Assembly: GCA_013205335.1 (NCBI GenBank)
Contig: JABMNB010000405.1
Location: 1-8,433, forward strand
Source: Rhodospirillales bacterium
Lineage (GTDB): Bacteria; Pseudomonadota; Alphaproteobacteria; Reyranellales; Reyranellaceae
Length of the DNA stretch: 8,433 bases
Direction: 5' to 3'
The translations under genes were made by a program, and so were the position numbers. The notes beneath the pieces are model-generated. The model did not search any database. It saw nothing but the letters and a program-made list of their open reading frames with translations, and was not told where the DNA came from. Positions 1 to 5,494 of this stretch are shown here, in pieces (the first letter of the stretch is position 1; each line of letters begins with the position of its first letter).

Positions 1-49
1 GCCGCGCGTGCGACCATCCGTGCGAGCAAATGACAATGAAGAGTGTGGC

Positions 50-1159
50 ATGCAATTGACGTTACGGCCCGCGATCGAGCGTGGGCGCAATTTCGCTTTT
101 CCCGCTGCGTGGGCAGCGGTCCTGGCGATGGGTGTCGGGTTCTACAAACCCCTGCCGTCGGTCGACGTGACGCCCTATCTCTCCTTCGTGGGTGTGGGCA
201 GTGCCTATGCGCAGGACGCCGAGCGGACGTCTTATCCTGTCATGGACGCCGAACCCGCCGCCCTCATATTCGTGCGCCACGAAATGAGTGAACCTGACGA
301 CGTCACGCATCGCTCGACCCGTGATGGCTCGGGTGGCCATGGCCGCTTTGCAGCGCCGGGCAACGCCGTGCGCCGACAGGTCCAGGTGCGGTCCATCAGC
401 CCGCGCACCGCCGACGAACTCGCAGGCTTCTTCCGCGACGTTTCCTATACCCTCACCGATATCCGCCAGGGCGAGGCGGTGCCGCCGTTCAAGGTCGATC
501 GCGTGCCGGCCGATCTCGGCAGCAAGGACGGAAACGAGCGCAAGATGCTTTTCATCACGGCACTCCTGCCCGTGATTCTCGAGGCCAACCAACGCGTCCT
601 CGCCGACCGCGATCAGCTGCTCTACTTGCGCGACAAGCTCTTCTCGACGCCCCAGATGCTGACGGCCATCGAGCGCATCTGGCTCGAAGATCTCGCCGAG
701 CGCTACGACACGTCGGTCGAGAAGATCAACGAGCTGGTCCGGCGCGTCGACATCATTCCGCCCTCGATGGCGATCGCCCAGGGTGGTGTCGAATCGGGGT
801 GGGGCACGTCGTTCGCGGCGCGGACCGGCAATGCCCTGTACGGCCAGATCCAGGCGGTCGGCCGTCACAGCGTTTCGGTGCCATGGAAGCCGGGCGCCGG
901 CATGCCGCAGCCCTTTACGGACGTGGGCGAGTCAACCGACGCCTATGTCTCCAATCTCAACACCCATCCCGCCTATGCCGGCTTCCGCAACGAGCGGGCG
1001 GCTATGCGCGAGCGCGGCGAGGACCCGGACGGCTTTCGACTGATCGGCTCGCTCCTGCGCTATTCGGAGCGCGGTCAGGACTATGTGCAGTTCGTCCGCC
1101 AGATCATGCGCGAGAACGATCTGCGCGATTTCGACAAGGCGCGGCTCTCCGGATTTTGA
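50..1159 (+). CDS. Bax-like glucosaminidase-domain protein, exported peptidoglycan hydrolase
   Basis: Predicted envelope enzyme of the Bax family (glucosaminidase fold related to FlgJ and LytG), expected to cut glycan strands of peptidoglycan; exact bond and role are not established for this protein. Numbering from the ATG at 50 (369 aa): basic N-terminus, hydrophobic stretch about 15-31, then a second apolar segment ending in AYAQD (52-56), a plausible signal peptidase site giving an unusually long signal sequence. A Bax-typical helix with LLPVILEANQRVLADR lies at about 172-187. The catalytic core follows, with ESGWGTS (248-254; E248 is the expected general acid) and NALYGQ (261-266). The start is uncertain: the frame is open to the window edge and a GTG at 8 is possible, but ATG 50 is preceded by GAAGAG and gives a normal export signal. 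It is convergent with the dipeptidase gene, and both act on peptidoglycan or its precursors. Family assignment is firm; substrate is inferred. Confidence 0.86.
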   Translation: MQLTLRPAIERGRNFAFPAAWAAVLAMGVGFYKPLPSVDVTPYLSFVGVGSAYAQDAERTSYPVMDAEPAALIFVRHEMSEPDDVTHRSTRDGSGGHGRFAAPGNAVRRQVQVRSISPRTADELAGFFRDVSYTLTDIRQGEAVPPFKVDRVPADLGSKDGNERKMLFITALLPVILEANQRVLADRDQLLYLRDKLFSTPQMLTAIERIWLEDLAERYDTSVEKINELVRRVDIIPPSMAIAQGGVESGWGTSFAARTGNALYGQIQAVGRHSVSVPWKPGAGMPQPFTDVGESTDAYVSNLNTHPAYAGFRNERAAMRERGEDPDGFRLIGSLLRYSERGQDYVQFVRQIMRENDLRDFDKARLSGF

Positions 1160-1160
1160 G

Positions 1161-1187
1161 GGCGGGCTTCTGACGAAGCCTGACGCC
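1161..1187. terminator. Hairpin between convergent genes, candidate bidirectional terminator
   Basis: The 27-base gap between the two convergent stop codons is almost entirely an inverted repeat. GGCTTC (1165-1170), loop TGAC, then GAAGCC (1175-1180) is a perfect 6-bp stem. It is extended by GGCG (1161-1164) pairing with CGCC (1184-1187) across a 3-base bulge, giving about 10 GC-rich pairs. No T-run follows on either strand, so it is not a canonical intrinsic terminator. It could still stop or stabilise transcripts from both sides. Structure is seen; function is inferred from position. Confidence 0.5.
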
Positions 1188-1744
1188 TACATCATGGGGC
1201 GCGGCAGGTCGGCATCGGCGACCAGCGGATAGCGCCGCGCGTCGAACAGCTGATAGTGCCACCACTCATTGCGGTAGAAGTCCCAGCCTGCGGCCGTCAT
1301 CAGGCCCATCAGCAACAGCCGGTTGCGCTGGGCCTCGGGGGAGACGTCGGTTCGCCCATGATGCGACAGCGGCGTGAAGGCATCGAATGCCGTTCCCATG
1401 TCGAGTTCCCGGCCCCCTTCGTCGAGCAGGTTGAGATCGACTGCCACGCCGCGCGAGTGCGGCGAACCGCGGCGGGGATCGGCGATGAATTCCGGGTCGG
1501 GGTTGACGTTCCACAGGGCCCATTGGGCTTCCACCGGCCGCAGGGCGTCGAAGATGCGCAGCCGCAAGCCGAGAGGCCGGGCGAGTTCGATGGCCGCGGC
1601 GAGCCTGTCGGCCGCCTCGCGGTGCAGCCAGCATTCGGCGTTTCGATACACCGGCCGGCCCGTTAGATTTGCCTCTGTCGCATAAGCCAGCGTCACGTCG
1701 ACGTCGAAGTCGGGCGGAGCGATGGCAACAAGGTCGAGCTTCAT
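1187..1744 (-). CDS. ddpX: D-alanyl-D-alanine dipeptidase, VanX/DdpX family (peptidase M15D)
   Basis: Zinc dipeptidase that hydrolyses D-Ala-D-Ala, in the cytoplasm as no signal peptide is visible. The 185-aa product is near the family length (VanX about 200, E. coli DdpX about 190). Family residues are in place: Arg in DALRP (R69), the zinc motif SPHSRGVAVD with H96 and D103, and NEWWHYQ with E160 as catalytic base and H163 as third zinc ligand. The start is the ATG at 1744; the frame stays open further upstream but similarity begins here, and no strong ribosome binding site is seen. It is divergent from tsaB with a short gap and convergent with the glucosaminidase gene. No vanH, vanA or two-component genes lie in the window, so a resistance cassette is not indicated; use of free D-Ala-D-Ala as a nutrient or in wall recycling is more likely (inference). 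Confidence 0.9.
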   Translation of the reverse strand: MKLDLVAIAPPDFDVDVTLAYATEANLTGRPVYRNAECWLHREAADRLAAAIELARPLGLRLRIFDALRPVEAQWALWNVNPDPEFIADPRRGSPHSRGVAVDLNLLDEGGRELDMGTAFDAFTPLSHHGRTDVSPEAQRNRLLLMGLMTAAGWDFYRNEWWHYQLFDARRYPLVADADLPRPMM

Positions 1745-1801
1745 GACGCAACAATGCCCAGCCGTTTCAATCAACGCCAGTCTCCGGCGCGATGGGGCCA
1801 G

Positions 1802-2476
1802 GTGAGTACGGTCCTGGCCTTCGATTGCGCCGTGAGTGGGCAGGGCGTCGCCATCGTGCGCGAGGGCCAAGCCCTGGCGAGGCTCTTCGAAGAGGGGCGC
1901 GACCAGGCGGCGCGGCTCCTGCCCGCGATCCTGGCCGCGCTGGAACAGGCCGGCGTGGCGCGGACGGAACTCGACCTGATCGCCGTCACGACCGGTCCCG
2001 GCAGCTTCACCGGGGTGCGCGTGGGCCTGTCGGCCGCGCGCGGTCTGGCGGTCGGCCTGGGCATTCCCCTGGCCGGCGTTGCCACGACGGAGGTGCTGCG
2101 GGCGCAGGCACCGGCGACGGACCGGCTGGTTGTCGCCGCCGTCGACACCAGGCTCGGCGACTGGTTCTGCGCGGTCGGCGACGATCCTGCGCCCTTCGCT
2201 GCCACGACCGAAGACATTGCCGCGCGCCTTGGCGGCCAAAGGAGCCTGATCGTCGGCAAGGATGTGGTGCCGCTCGCCCAGTCGCTGCGAGCCGCCGGCG
2301 TCGATGCGATCGCCCAGGAAGGGCCGCCGGATCCCGTCGTCCTCGGCCGCCTGGCCCTGGCAGAGGGCGTAGAGGCTTGGTCCGTGCGAAACCGCGCCGG
2401 AGGTCTGCCCCGGCCGCTTTACCTGCGCGGCGTCAACATCACCCTGCCGGATGGCGCGCGTCGCACGGTGGAGTGA
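1802..2476 (+). CDS. tsaB: tRNA threonylcarbamoyladenosine biosynthesis protein TsaB
   Basis: TsaB is the non-catalytic partner of TsaD; with TsaE they place the threonylcarbamoyl group on A37 of tRNAs that read ANN codons (t6A), in the cytoplasm. The ASKHA-type N-lobe is visible: strand VLAFDCA (4-10), the family signature TGPGSFTGVRVGLSAARG (64-81), and PLYLRG near the C-terminus (205-210), typical of TsaB ends. I chose the GTG at 1802 (224 aa) because TsaB proteins begin at this first strand and GGGG at 1794-1797 is suitably placed. An ATG at 1754 would add 16 residues unlike the family and start only 9 bases from the divergent dipeptidase start. The stop codon abuts the rimI start (TGAATG), indicating co-transcription; tsaB-rimI is a very common bacterial pair. 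Confidence 0.93.
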   Translation: MSTVLAFDCAVSGQGVAIVREGQALARLFEEGRDQAARLLPAILAALEQAGVARTELDLIAVTTGPGSFTGVRVGLSAARGLAVGLGIPLAGVATTEVLRAQAPATDRLVVAAVDTRLGDWFCAVGDDPAPFAATTEDIAARLGGQRSLIVGKDVVPLAQSLRAAGVDAIAQEGPPDPVVLGRLALAEGVEAWSVRNRAGGLPRPLYLRGVNITLPDGARRTVE

Positions 2477-2947
2477 ATGAACGGCGGCTTCGTTCTAAAT
2501 CCATTGCGCGCAGTCGACCTCGATCGGGCGGCGCGGCTCCATCGCGAGGCGTTCGCGCCGATCGGCGAGCGCGGCTGGACGCGACAGGACGTTGCCGGTC
2601 TGCTGGCGTCGCCGGGTGTCGCCGGCTTCCTGCTGACCGAGGCCACCTTCGACATCGGCATGGCCATTTGCCGGGTCGTTGCCGACGAGGCCGAGCTTCT
2701 CACCGTAGCCGTCGATCCAGGCCATCGCCGCCGCGGGGCCGCGCGCCTGCTTCTCGGCGCCGTGGTCGAGAGCGCGCGAGGTGGCGGCGCGCGGACCCTT
2801 TTCCTTGAAGTCGGTGCGGATAATCCGGGTGCCCGCACGCTCTACGATTCGCTGGGTTTCGCGGTCGTGGGCCATCGCGCCGGCTATTACGCGCGCGCGG
2901 GGCGGCCGGCCGCCGATGCCTTCAGCATGCGTCTCACTCTCAGCTGA
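2477..2947 (+). CDS. rimI: RimI-type GNAT N-acetyltransferase (ribosomal protein S18-alanine)
   Basis: GNAT enzyme that transfers acetyl from acetyl-CoA to the N-terminal alanine of ribosomal protein S18 in E. coli; some homologues acetylate other N-termini. The 156-aa product is normal for RimI. Visible parts: the beta-4 strand ELLTVAVD (73-80), the acetyl-CoA pyrophosphate loop PGHRRRGAAR (81-90), then FLEVGADNPGARTLYDSLGF (109-128). In that segment E111 and Y123 occupy the positions of the catalytic Glu and Tyr of E. coli RimI (same 12-residue spacing). The ATG follows the tsaB stop with no gap, and GGTGGAG just upstream, inside tsaB, serves as ribosome binding site. The gene's own stop abuts the stop of the opposing TusA-like gene. 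Placement after tsaB supports RimI over a generic acetyltransferase. Confidence 0.9.
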   Translation: MNGGFVLNPLRAVDLDRAARLHREAFAPIGERGWTRQDVAGLLASPGVAGFLLTEATFDIGMAICRVVADEAELLTVAVDPGHRRRGAARLLLGAVVESARGGGARTLFLEVGADNPGARTLYDSLGFAVVGHRAGYYARAGRPAADAFSMRLTLS

Positions 2948-3181
2948 TCAGAGGCGGCGGATGGTGACGATATGGACGTCGCCGTCCGCGGCGATGCCCA
3001 GGATGGTGTGGCCTTCGTCCCTTGCGGCCCGCGGGACGTTGCGCAACGGCTCGTCGCCGCGCAGGCGCACGGCGAGGGTCTCCCCAGGCTGCATGCGCTC
3101 GAGCTTGAGCTTGGTGCGCACGAAGGTCATTGGGCAGACCTCGCCGGTAATGTCGATGTCATGGTCGGGCTGTATGAGCAT
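2948..3181 (-). CDS. TusA-family sulfur-carrier-like protein (CPMT type)
   Basis: Small protein (77 aa) with the TusA/SirA fold. TusA proteins carry a persulfide on one cysteine in sulfur relays (tRNA 2-thiolation, molybdenum cofactor, sulfur oxidation); other family members have unknown roles. The motif DITGEVCPMTFVRTKLKLE spans about 10-28, with the only cysteine, C16, in the active-site position, followed by MQPGETLAVRL (30-40), a typical TusA loop and strand. The motif is CPMT rather than the CPEP of E. coli TusA, so function in mnm5s2U synthesis should not be assumed. Start choice: ATG at 3181; a TTG at 3187 adds two residues and has AGG at a better distance, so it remains possible. It stands alone on its strand, divergent from fur by about 44 bases and convergent with rimI with no gap between stops. 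Confidence 0.86.
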   Translation of the reverse strand: MLIQPDHDIDITGEVCPMTFVRTKLKLERMQPGETLAVRLRGDEPLRNVPRAARDEGHTILGIAADGDVHIVTIRRL

Positions 3182-3225
3182 GTCCAACTATACCTAGAAC
3201 GCCGGCCAGTGTAGGGTAGGACGGC

Positions 3226-3663
3226 ATGCCCGACAGGAAATCCAAGCTCGAAGTCCTATGCGCAGAGCGCGGCCTCAAGATGACCGACCAGCGACGCGTG
3301 ATTGCCCGCGTCCTCTCGGACGCGTCGGATCATCCCGACGTGGAGGCCGTGCATCGTCGCGCGACGGCGATCGACCCCAACATCTCCATCGCCACGGTAT
3401 ATCGGACCGTGCGGCTGTTCGAAGAGGCGGGCATTCTCGCCAAGCACGATTTCGGCGATGGCCGGGCGCGCTACGAGGAGACGCCGGACGAGCACCACGA
3501 TCATCTGATCGACATCCAGAGCGGCAAGGTTGTGGAATTCCACAACGACGAGATCGAGGAGCTGCAGCGCAGGATCGCCGAAAAGGCCGGGTATCGGCTC
3601 GTCGGTCATCGGCTGGAGCTCTATGGCGTTCCCCTGGATGGGAAATCCGACAGCCAAAAATAA
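3226..3663 (+). CDS. fur: Fur-family metal-responsive transcriptional regulator (Fur/Mur type)
   Basis: DNA-binding repressor responding to Fe(II) or, in several alphaproteobacteria where it is called Mur, Mn(II). The 145-aa protein has a winged-helix domain with recognition region ISIATVYRTVRLFEEAGIL (53-71) and a dimerisation domain beginning near HHDHLID (90-96). Aligned by eye to E. coli Fur, the regulatory metal ligands are kept (H90, D92, E111, H128), as are H36 and H93. The structural-zinc cysteines C93 and C96 are replaced by D96 and S99, and the only cysteine is C12. This is the alphaproteobacterial pattern, so sequence alone cannot decide iron versus manganese. AGGA at 3218-3221, four bases before the ATG, fixes the start. 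It heads the same-strand run through ybeY, with a 66-base gap before the next gene. Confidence 0.92.
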   Translation: MPDRKSKLEVLCAERGLKMTDQRRVIARVLSDASDHPDVEAVHRRATAIDPNISIATVYRTVRLFEEAGILAKHDFGDGRARYEETPDEHHDHLIDIQSGKVVEFHNDEIEELQRRIAEKAGYRLVGHRLELYGVPLDGKSDSQK

Positions 3664-3671
3664 GTGGACGA

Positions 3672-3716
3672 GCCCATCGCCAGCCCGATAATGGGCCCAT
3701 GATCGGGGCGGCCCCC
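3672..3716 (+). terminator. Hairpin-forming gap behind fur, weak terminator or attenuator candidate
   Basis: The 66 bases between fur and the next gene hold two inverted repeats. GCCCAT (3672-3677) pairs with ATGGGC (3691-3696) over a 13-base loop, and the latter is part of the perfect palindrome ATGGGCCCAT (3691-3700). GGGG (3705-3708), loop CGG, and CCCC (3712-3715) form a second short GC stem. The last C-run is followed by TTGC, not a T-run, so a classical terminator is not shown. It may lower read-through from fur into the acyltransferase genes or protect the fur transcript end. Confidence 0.3.
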
Positions 3717-3729
3717 TTGCGGATTGATC

Positions 3730-4572
3730 ATGCGCATTGACCGCGTTGACAGCGAAGCTGAGCTTCTTGGACCGCCCGTCTCCAATCGGGAGATCGTGCA
3801 GGTCGTGGCGGGCGATTTCGAAGTTCGCCTCGCCCAGACGGCGGCTGAAATCGAAGCGGCACAGGCCCTGCGTTTTCGCGTCTTCTATGAAGAAATGTCG
3901 GCGCAGGCCTCGCCGGAAATGAAGGCGCTTGGTCGCGACTTCGATCCGTTCGACGAAGTCTGCGATCACCTGCTGGTGCTCGACCGCCGGCGCGGTGAGG
4001 GACCGGAAGGCATCGTCGGCACCTATCGCCTGATCCGACGTTCCGCAGCGGCGAAGATGGGCCGGTTCTATTCATCGGCCGAGTACGACATCCAGAAGAT
4101 GATCGACTATCCGGCCGAAGTCCTCGAGCTTGGCCGGTCGTGCATCGCCCGGGACGCGCGCAACACCGCGACCATGCAGATGCTCTGGCGCGGCATCGCG
4201 CTCTACGCTTACCACTACAATATCCAGGTGATGTTCGGTTGCGCCAGCATCCCGGGCATCGATCCGACGCAACATGCCCAGGCGCTGTCTTATCTCTATC
4301 ACCATCATCTCGCGCCGCCGGAGATTCGCGTCCGGGCCCTGCCGCACCGCTACGTGAAGATGGATATGCTCGCGGCCGACAGCTACGATCCGCGCAAGGC
4401 GATGGCGCGCGTGCCGCCGCTGATCAAGGGCTACCTGCGGCTCGGTGGTTTCGTCGGAGACGGTGCGGTGATCGACCACGAATTCAACAGTACCGACGTC
4501 TTCATCATCGTGAAGACCGAGTTGGTGACGGAGAAGTACATTCGTCACTATGAACGCGGAATGCGTGAGTAG
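3730..4572 (+). CDS. olsB: OlsB-type GNAT N-acyltransferase (ornithine lipid synthesis, first step)
   Basis: Resembles L-ornithine N-alpha-acyltransferase, which moves a 3-hydroxyacyl group from acyl-carrier protein to ornithine to make lyso-ornithine lipid at the membrane. The product has 280 aa, close to known OlsB proteins. Visible: RFRVFYEEM (48-56), GTYRLI (97-102), ELGRSCI (133-139), a histidine cluster YHHHLAPPEIRVR (190-202), PPLIKGYLRLGGFVGDGAVI (229-248) and a terminal strand DVFII (256-260). The GYLRLGGFVGDGAVID segment is characteristic of the OlsB/hemolysin-like acyltransferase group. Start: ATG 3730, preceded by GGAT; a TTG at 3724 would add two residues. The 3' end overlaps the next acyltransferase gene by 23 bases, strongly suggesting the OlsB-OlsA pair. 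The acyl acceptor could be another amino acid (glutamine and lysine lipids exist), so the substrate is inferred. Confidence 0.82.
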   Translation: MRIDRVDSEAELLGPPVSNREIVQVVAGDFEVRLAQTAAEIEAAQALRFRVFYEEMSAQASPEMKALGRDFDPFDEVCDHLLVLDRRRGEGPEGIVGTYRLIRRSAAAKMGRFYSSAEYDIQKMIDYPAEVLELGRSCIARDARNTATMQMLWRGIALYAYHYNIQVMFGCASIPGIDPTQHAQALSYLYHHHLAPPEIRVRALPHRYVKMDMLAADSYDPRKAMARVPPLIKGYLRLGGFVGDGAVIDHEFNSTDVFIIVKTELVTEKYIRHYERGMRE

Positions 4573-5449
4573 CGCGACCGAGGCTCCTCCCGCTGCGACG
4601 TGGATCGGCTCTCCCCTGCGTGGCGCTTTCCGGCTCCTGAGCTATCTGCTGCTCACGCTGCTGATGTTGCCTTGCCATCTGCTGGCCCTCGCGTTCCGCG
4701 TGACGCCGGTCATACGCTGGCTGCCGGTGATCTATCATCGCGCGGTGTGCCTGATCCTCGGCATCAAGGTGAAGGTCAACGGCGAACGCTCGACCGTCAC
4801 GCCGACGCTCTTCGTCTGCAACCATGTCTCCTATCTCGATATCGAAGTGCTGGGCGGTCTCATCCCTGGCTGTTTCGTCGCGAAGGCCGAGGTGGCGACG
4901 TGGCCGTTCTTCAGCACGCTGGCCAAGGCTCAGCGAACGATCTTCGTCGAACGACGCTCGAACAAGACCAGCAGCAGCCGGGACGAGATGATGCGGCGGC
5001 TGAACACGGGCGACAATCTGATGCTGTTTCCCGAGGGCACCAGCAGCGATGGCACGCGCGTGCTGCCCTTCCGCAGTGCCCTGTTCGGTGTGGCGCAGTT
5101 GAGGCGCGAAGACAGGCCGATCGTCGTGCAGCCGGTGGCGATCTGTTACACCCGTCTCGACGGCATTCCGCTCGGCCGCTACTGGCGGCCGCTGTTCGCA
5201 TGGTTCGGCGATCTCGATCTGGTGCCGCATCTGTGGCAGATGGTCTGCCTTGGTGAGACACAAGCGGTGGTGACCTTCTTCCCGCCTGTCGACATCGAGC
5301 GCCTGGGAGACCGCAAGAAGCTCGCAGACTATTGCTACCGGCAGGTTTCCTCCGGCGTTCAGTCGGCGAATTCCGGCCGGCCCGAGCTGCTGCCGTCGCT
5401 GGCCGAGCCGGCCCTCGGCCACGCGGCCCCGAGCGCCCCTCGACCCTGA
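4550..5449 (+). CDS. olsA: OlsA/PlsC-type 1-acyl-glycerol-3-phosphate or lyso-ornithine lipid acyltransferase
   Basis: Membrane-bound acyltransferase of the PlsC (AGPAT) family, 299 aa. It is expected to acylate a lyso-lipid: the lyso-ornithine lipid made by the preceding gene, or lysophosphatidic acid in phospholipid synthesis; some bacterial OlsA enzymes do both. A hydrophobic segment at about 29-50 should anchor it in the inner membrane. All four family motifs are visible: NHVSYLD (91-97, catalytic H92 and D97 of HX4D), IFVERR (131-136), FPEGTSSDGTRVLPF (160-174) and IVVQPVAICY (191-200). The C-terminus beyond about 270 is Pro/Ala-rich and probably unstructured. The ATG lies inside the 3' end of the upstream gene (23-base overlap), so the two are probably translationally coupled; a GGAG at 4530-4533 is rather far from the start. 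olsA is preferred over plsC only because of this pairing. Confidence 0.8.
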   Translation: MNAECVSSATEAPPAATWIGSPLRGAFRLLSYLLLTLLMLPCHLLALAFRVTPVIRWLPVIYHRAVCLILGIKVKVNGERSTVTPTLFVCNHVSYLDIEVLGGLIPGCFVAKAEVATWPFFSTLAKAQRTIFVERRSNKTSSSRDEMMRRLNTGDNLMLFPEGTSSDGTRVLPFRSALFGVAQLRREDRPIVVQPVAICYTRLDGIPLGRYWRPLFAWFGDLDLVPHLWQMVCLGETQAVVTFFPPVDIERLGDRKKLADYCYRQVSSGVQSANSGRPELLPSLAEPALGHAAPSAPRP

Positions 5450-5458
5450 CGGGCGGCG

Positions 5459-5470
5459 GTGTTAGAACAC
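5459..5470. repeat. Perfect 12-base inverted repeat upstream of miaB
   Basis: GTGTT-AG-AACAC sits in the 45-base gap between the acyltransferase and miaB. Each half-site is five bases with a two-base centre. The downstream half overlaps a second repeat, GAAC (5465-5468) and GTTC (5475-5478), separated by six bases. It might be an operator, or part of a weak internal promoter, or chance. It does not fit the GTTC-N7-GTTC LexA site known in alphaproteobacteria. Confidence 0.3.
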
Positions 5471-5486
5471 ATCCGTTCCCAGCACC

Positions 5487-5490
5487 GGAG
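5487..5490 (+). promoter_or_regulatory. Ribosome binding site deciding the miaB start
   Basis: GGAG, four bases before the ATG at 5495. It supports that ATG over the in-frame GTG at 5459, which would add 12 residues not expected in MiaB and has no comparable upstream motif. Confidence 0.7.
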
Positions 5491-5494
5491 ACCG

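Noticed and set aside
62..868. 268-codon minus-strand frame opposite the Bax-like gene
   Set aside because: Arg/Asp-rich shadow frame; the plus strand encodes a recognisable glucosaminidase domain.
1187..1744. Vancomycin resistance cassette
   Set aside because: Only a VanX-type dipeptidase is present; no ligase, dehydrogenase or sensor genes are nearby.
1745..2239. N-terminal extension of the dipeptidase frame upstream of 1744
   Set aside because: It would run antisense through tsaB and shows no similarity to the family; VanX-type proteins begin near the ATG at 1744.
1792..2808. 338-codon plus-strand frame across tsaB and rimI
   Set aside because: Extremely Arg/Gly/Pro-rich out-of-frame translation crossing two conserved genes.
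3182..3225. Promoter and Fur autoregulatory box in the fur/TusA-like divergent gap
   Set aside because: A TATAGT on the minus strand resembles a -10 element but has no matching -35 and lies too close to the start codon; no convincing 19-base Fur box was seen.
4505..5422. 305-codon minus-strand frame opposite the PlsC-type gene
   Set aside because: Low-complexity His/Arg/Gln-rich translation, no motifs, and the plus strand carries all four acyltransferase motifs.
5465..5478. LexA operator ahead of miaB
   Set aside because: GAAC-N6-GTTC matches neither the alphaproteobacterial GTTC-N7-GTTC direct repeat nor the Gram-positive GAAC-N4-GTTC spacing.
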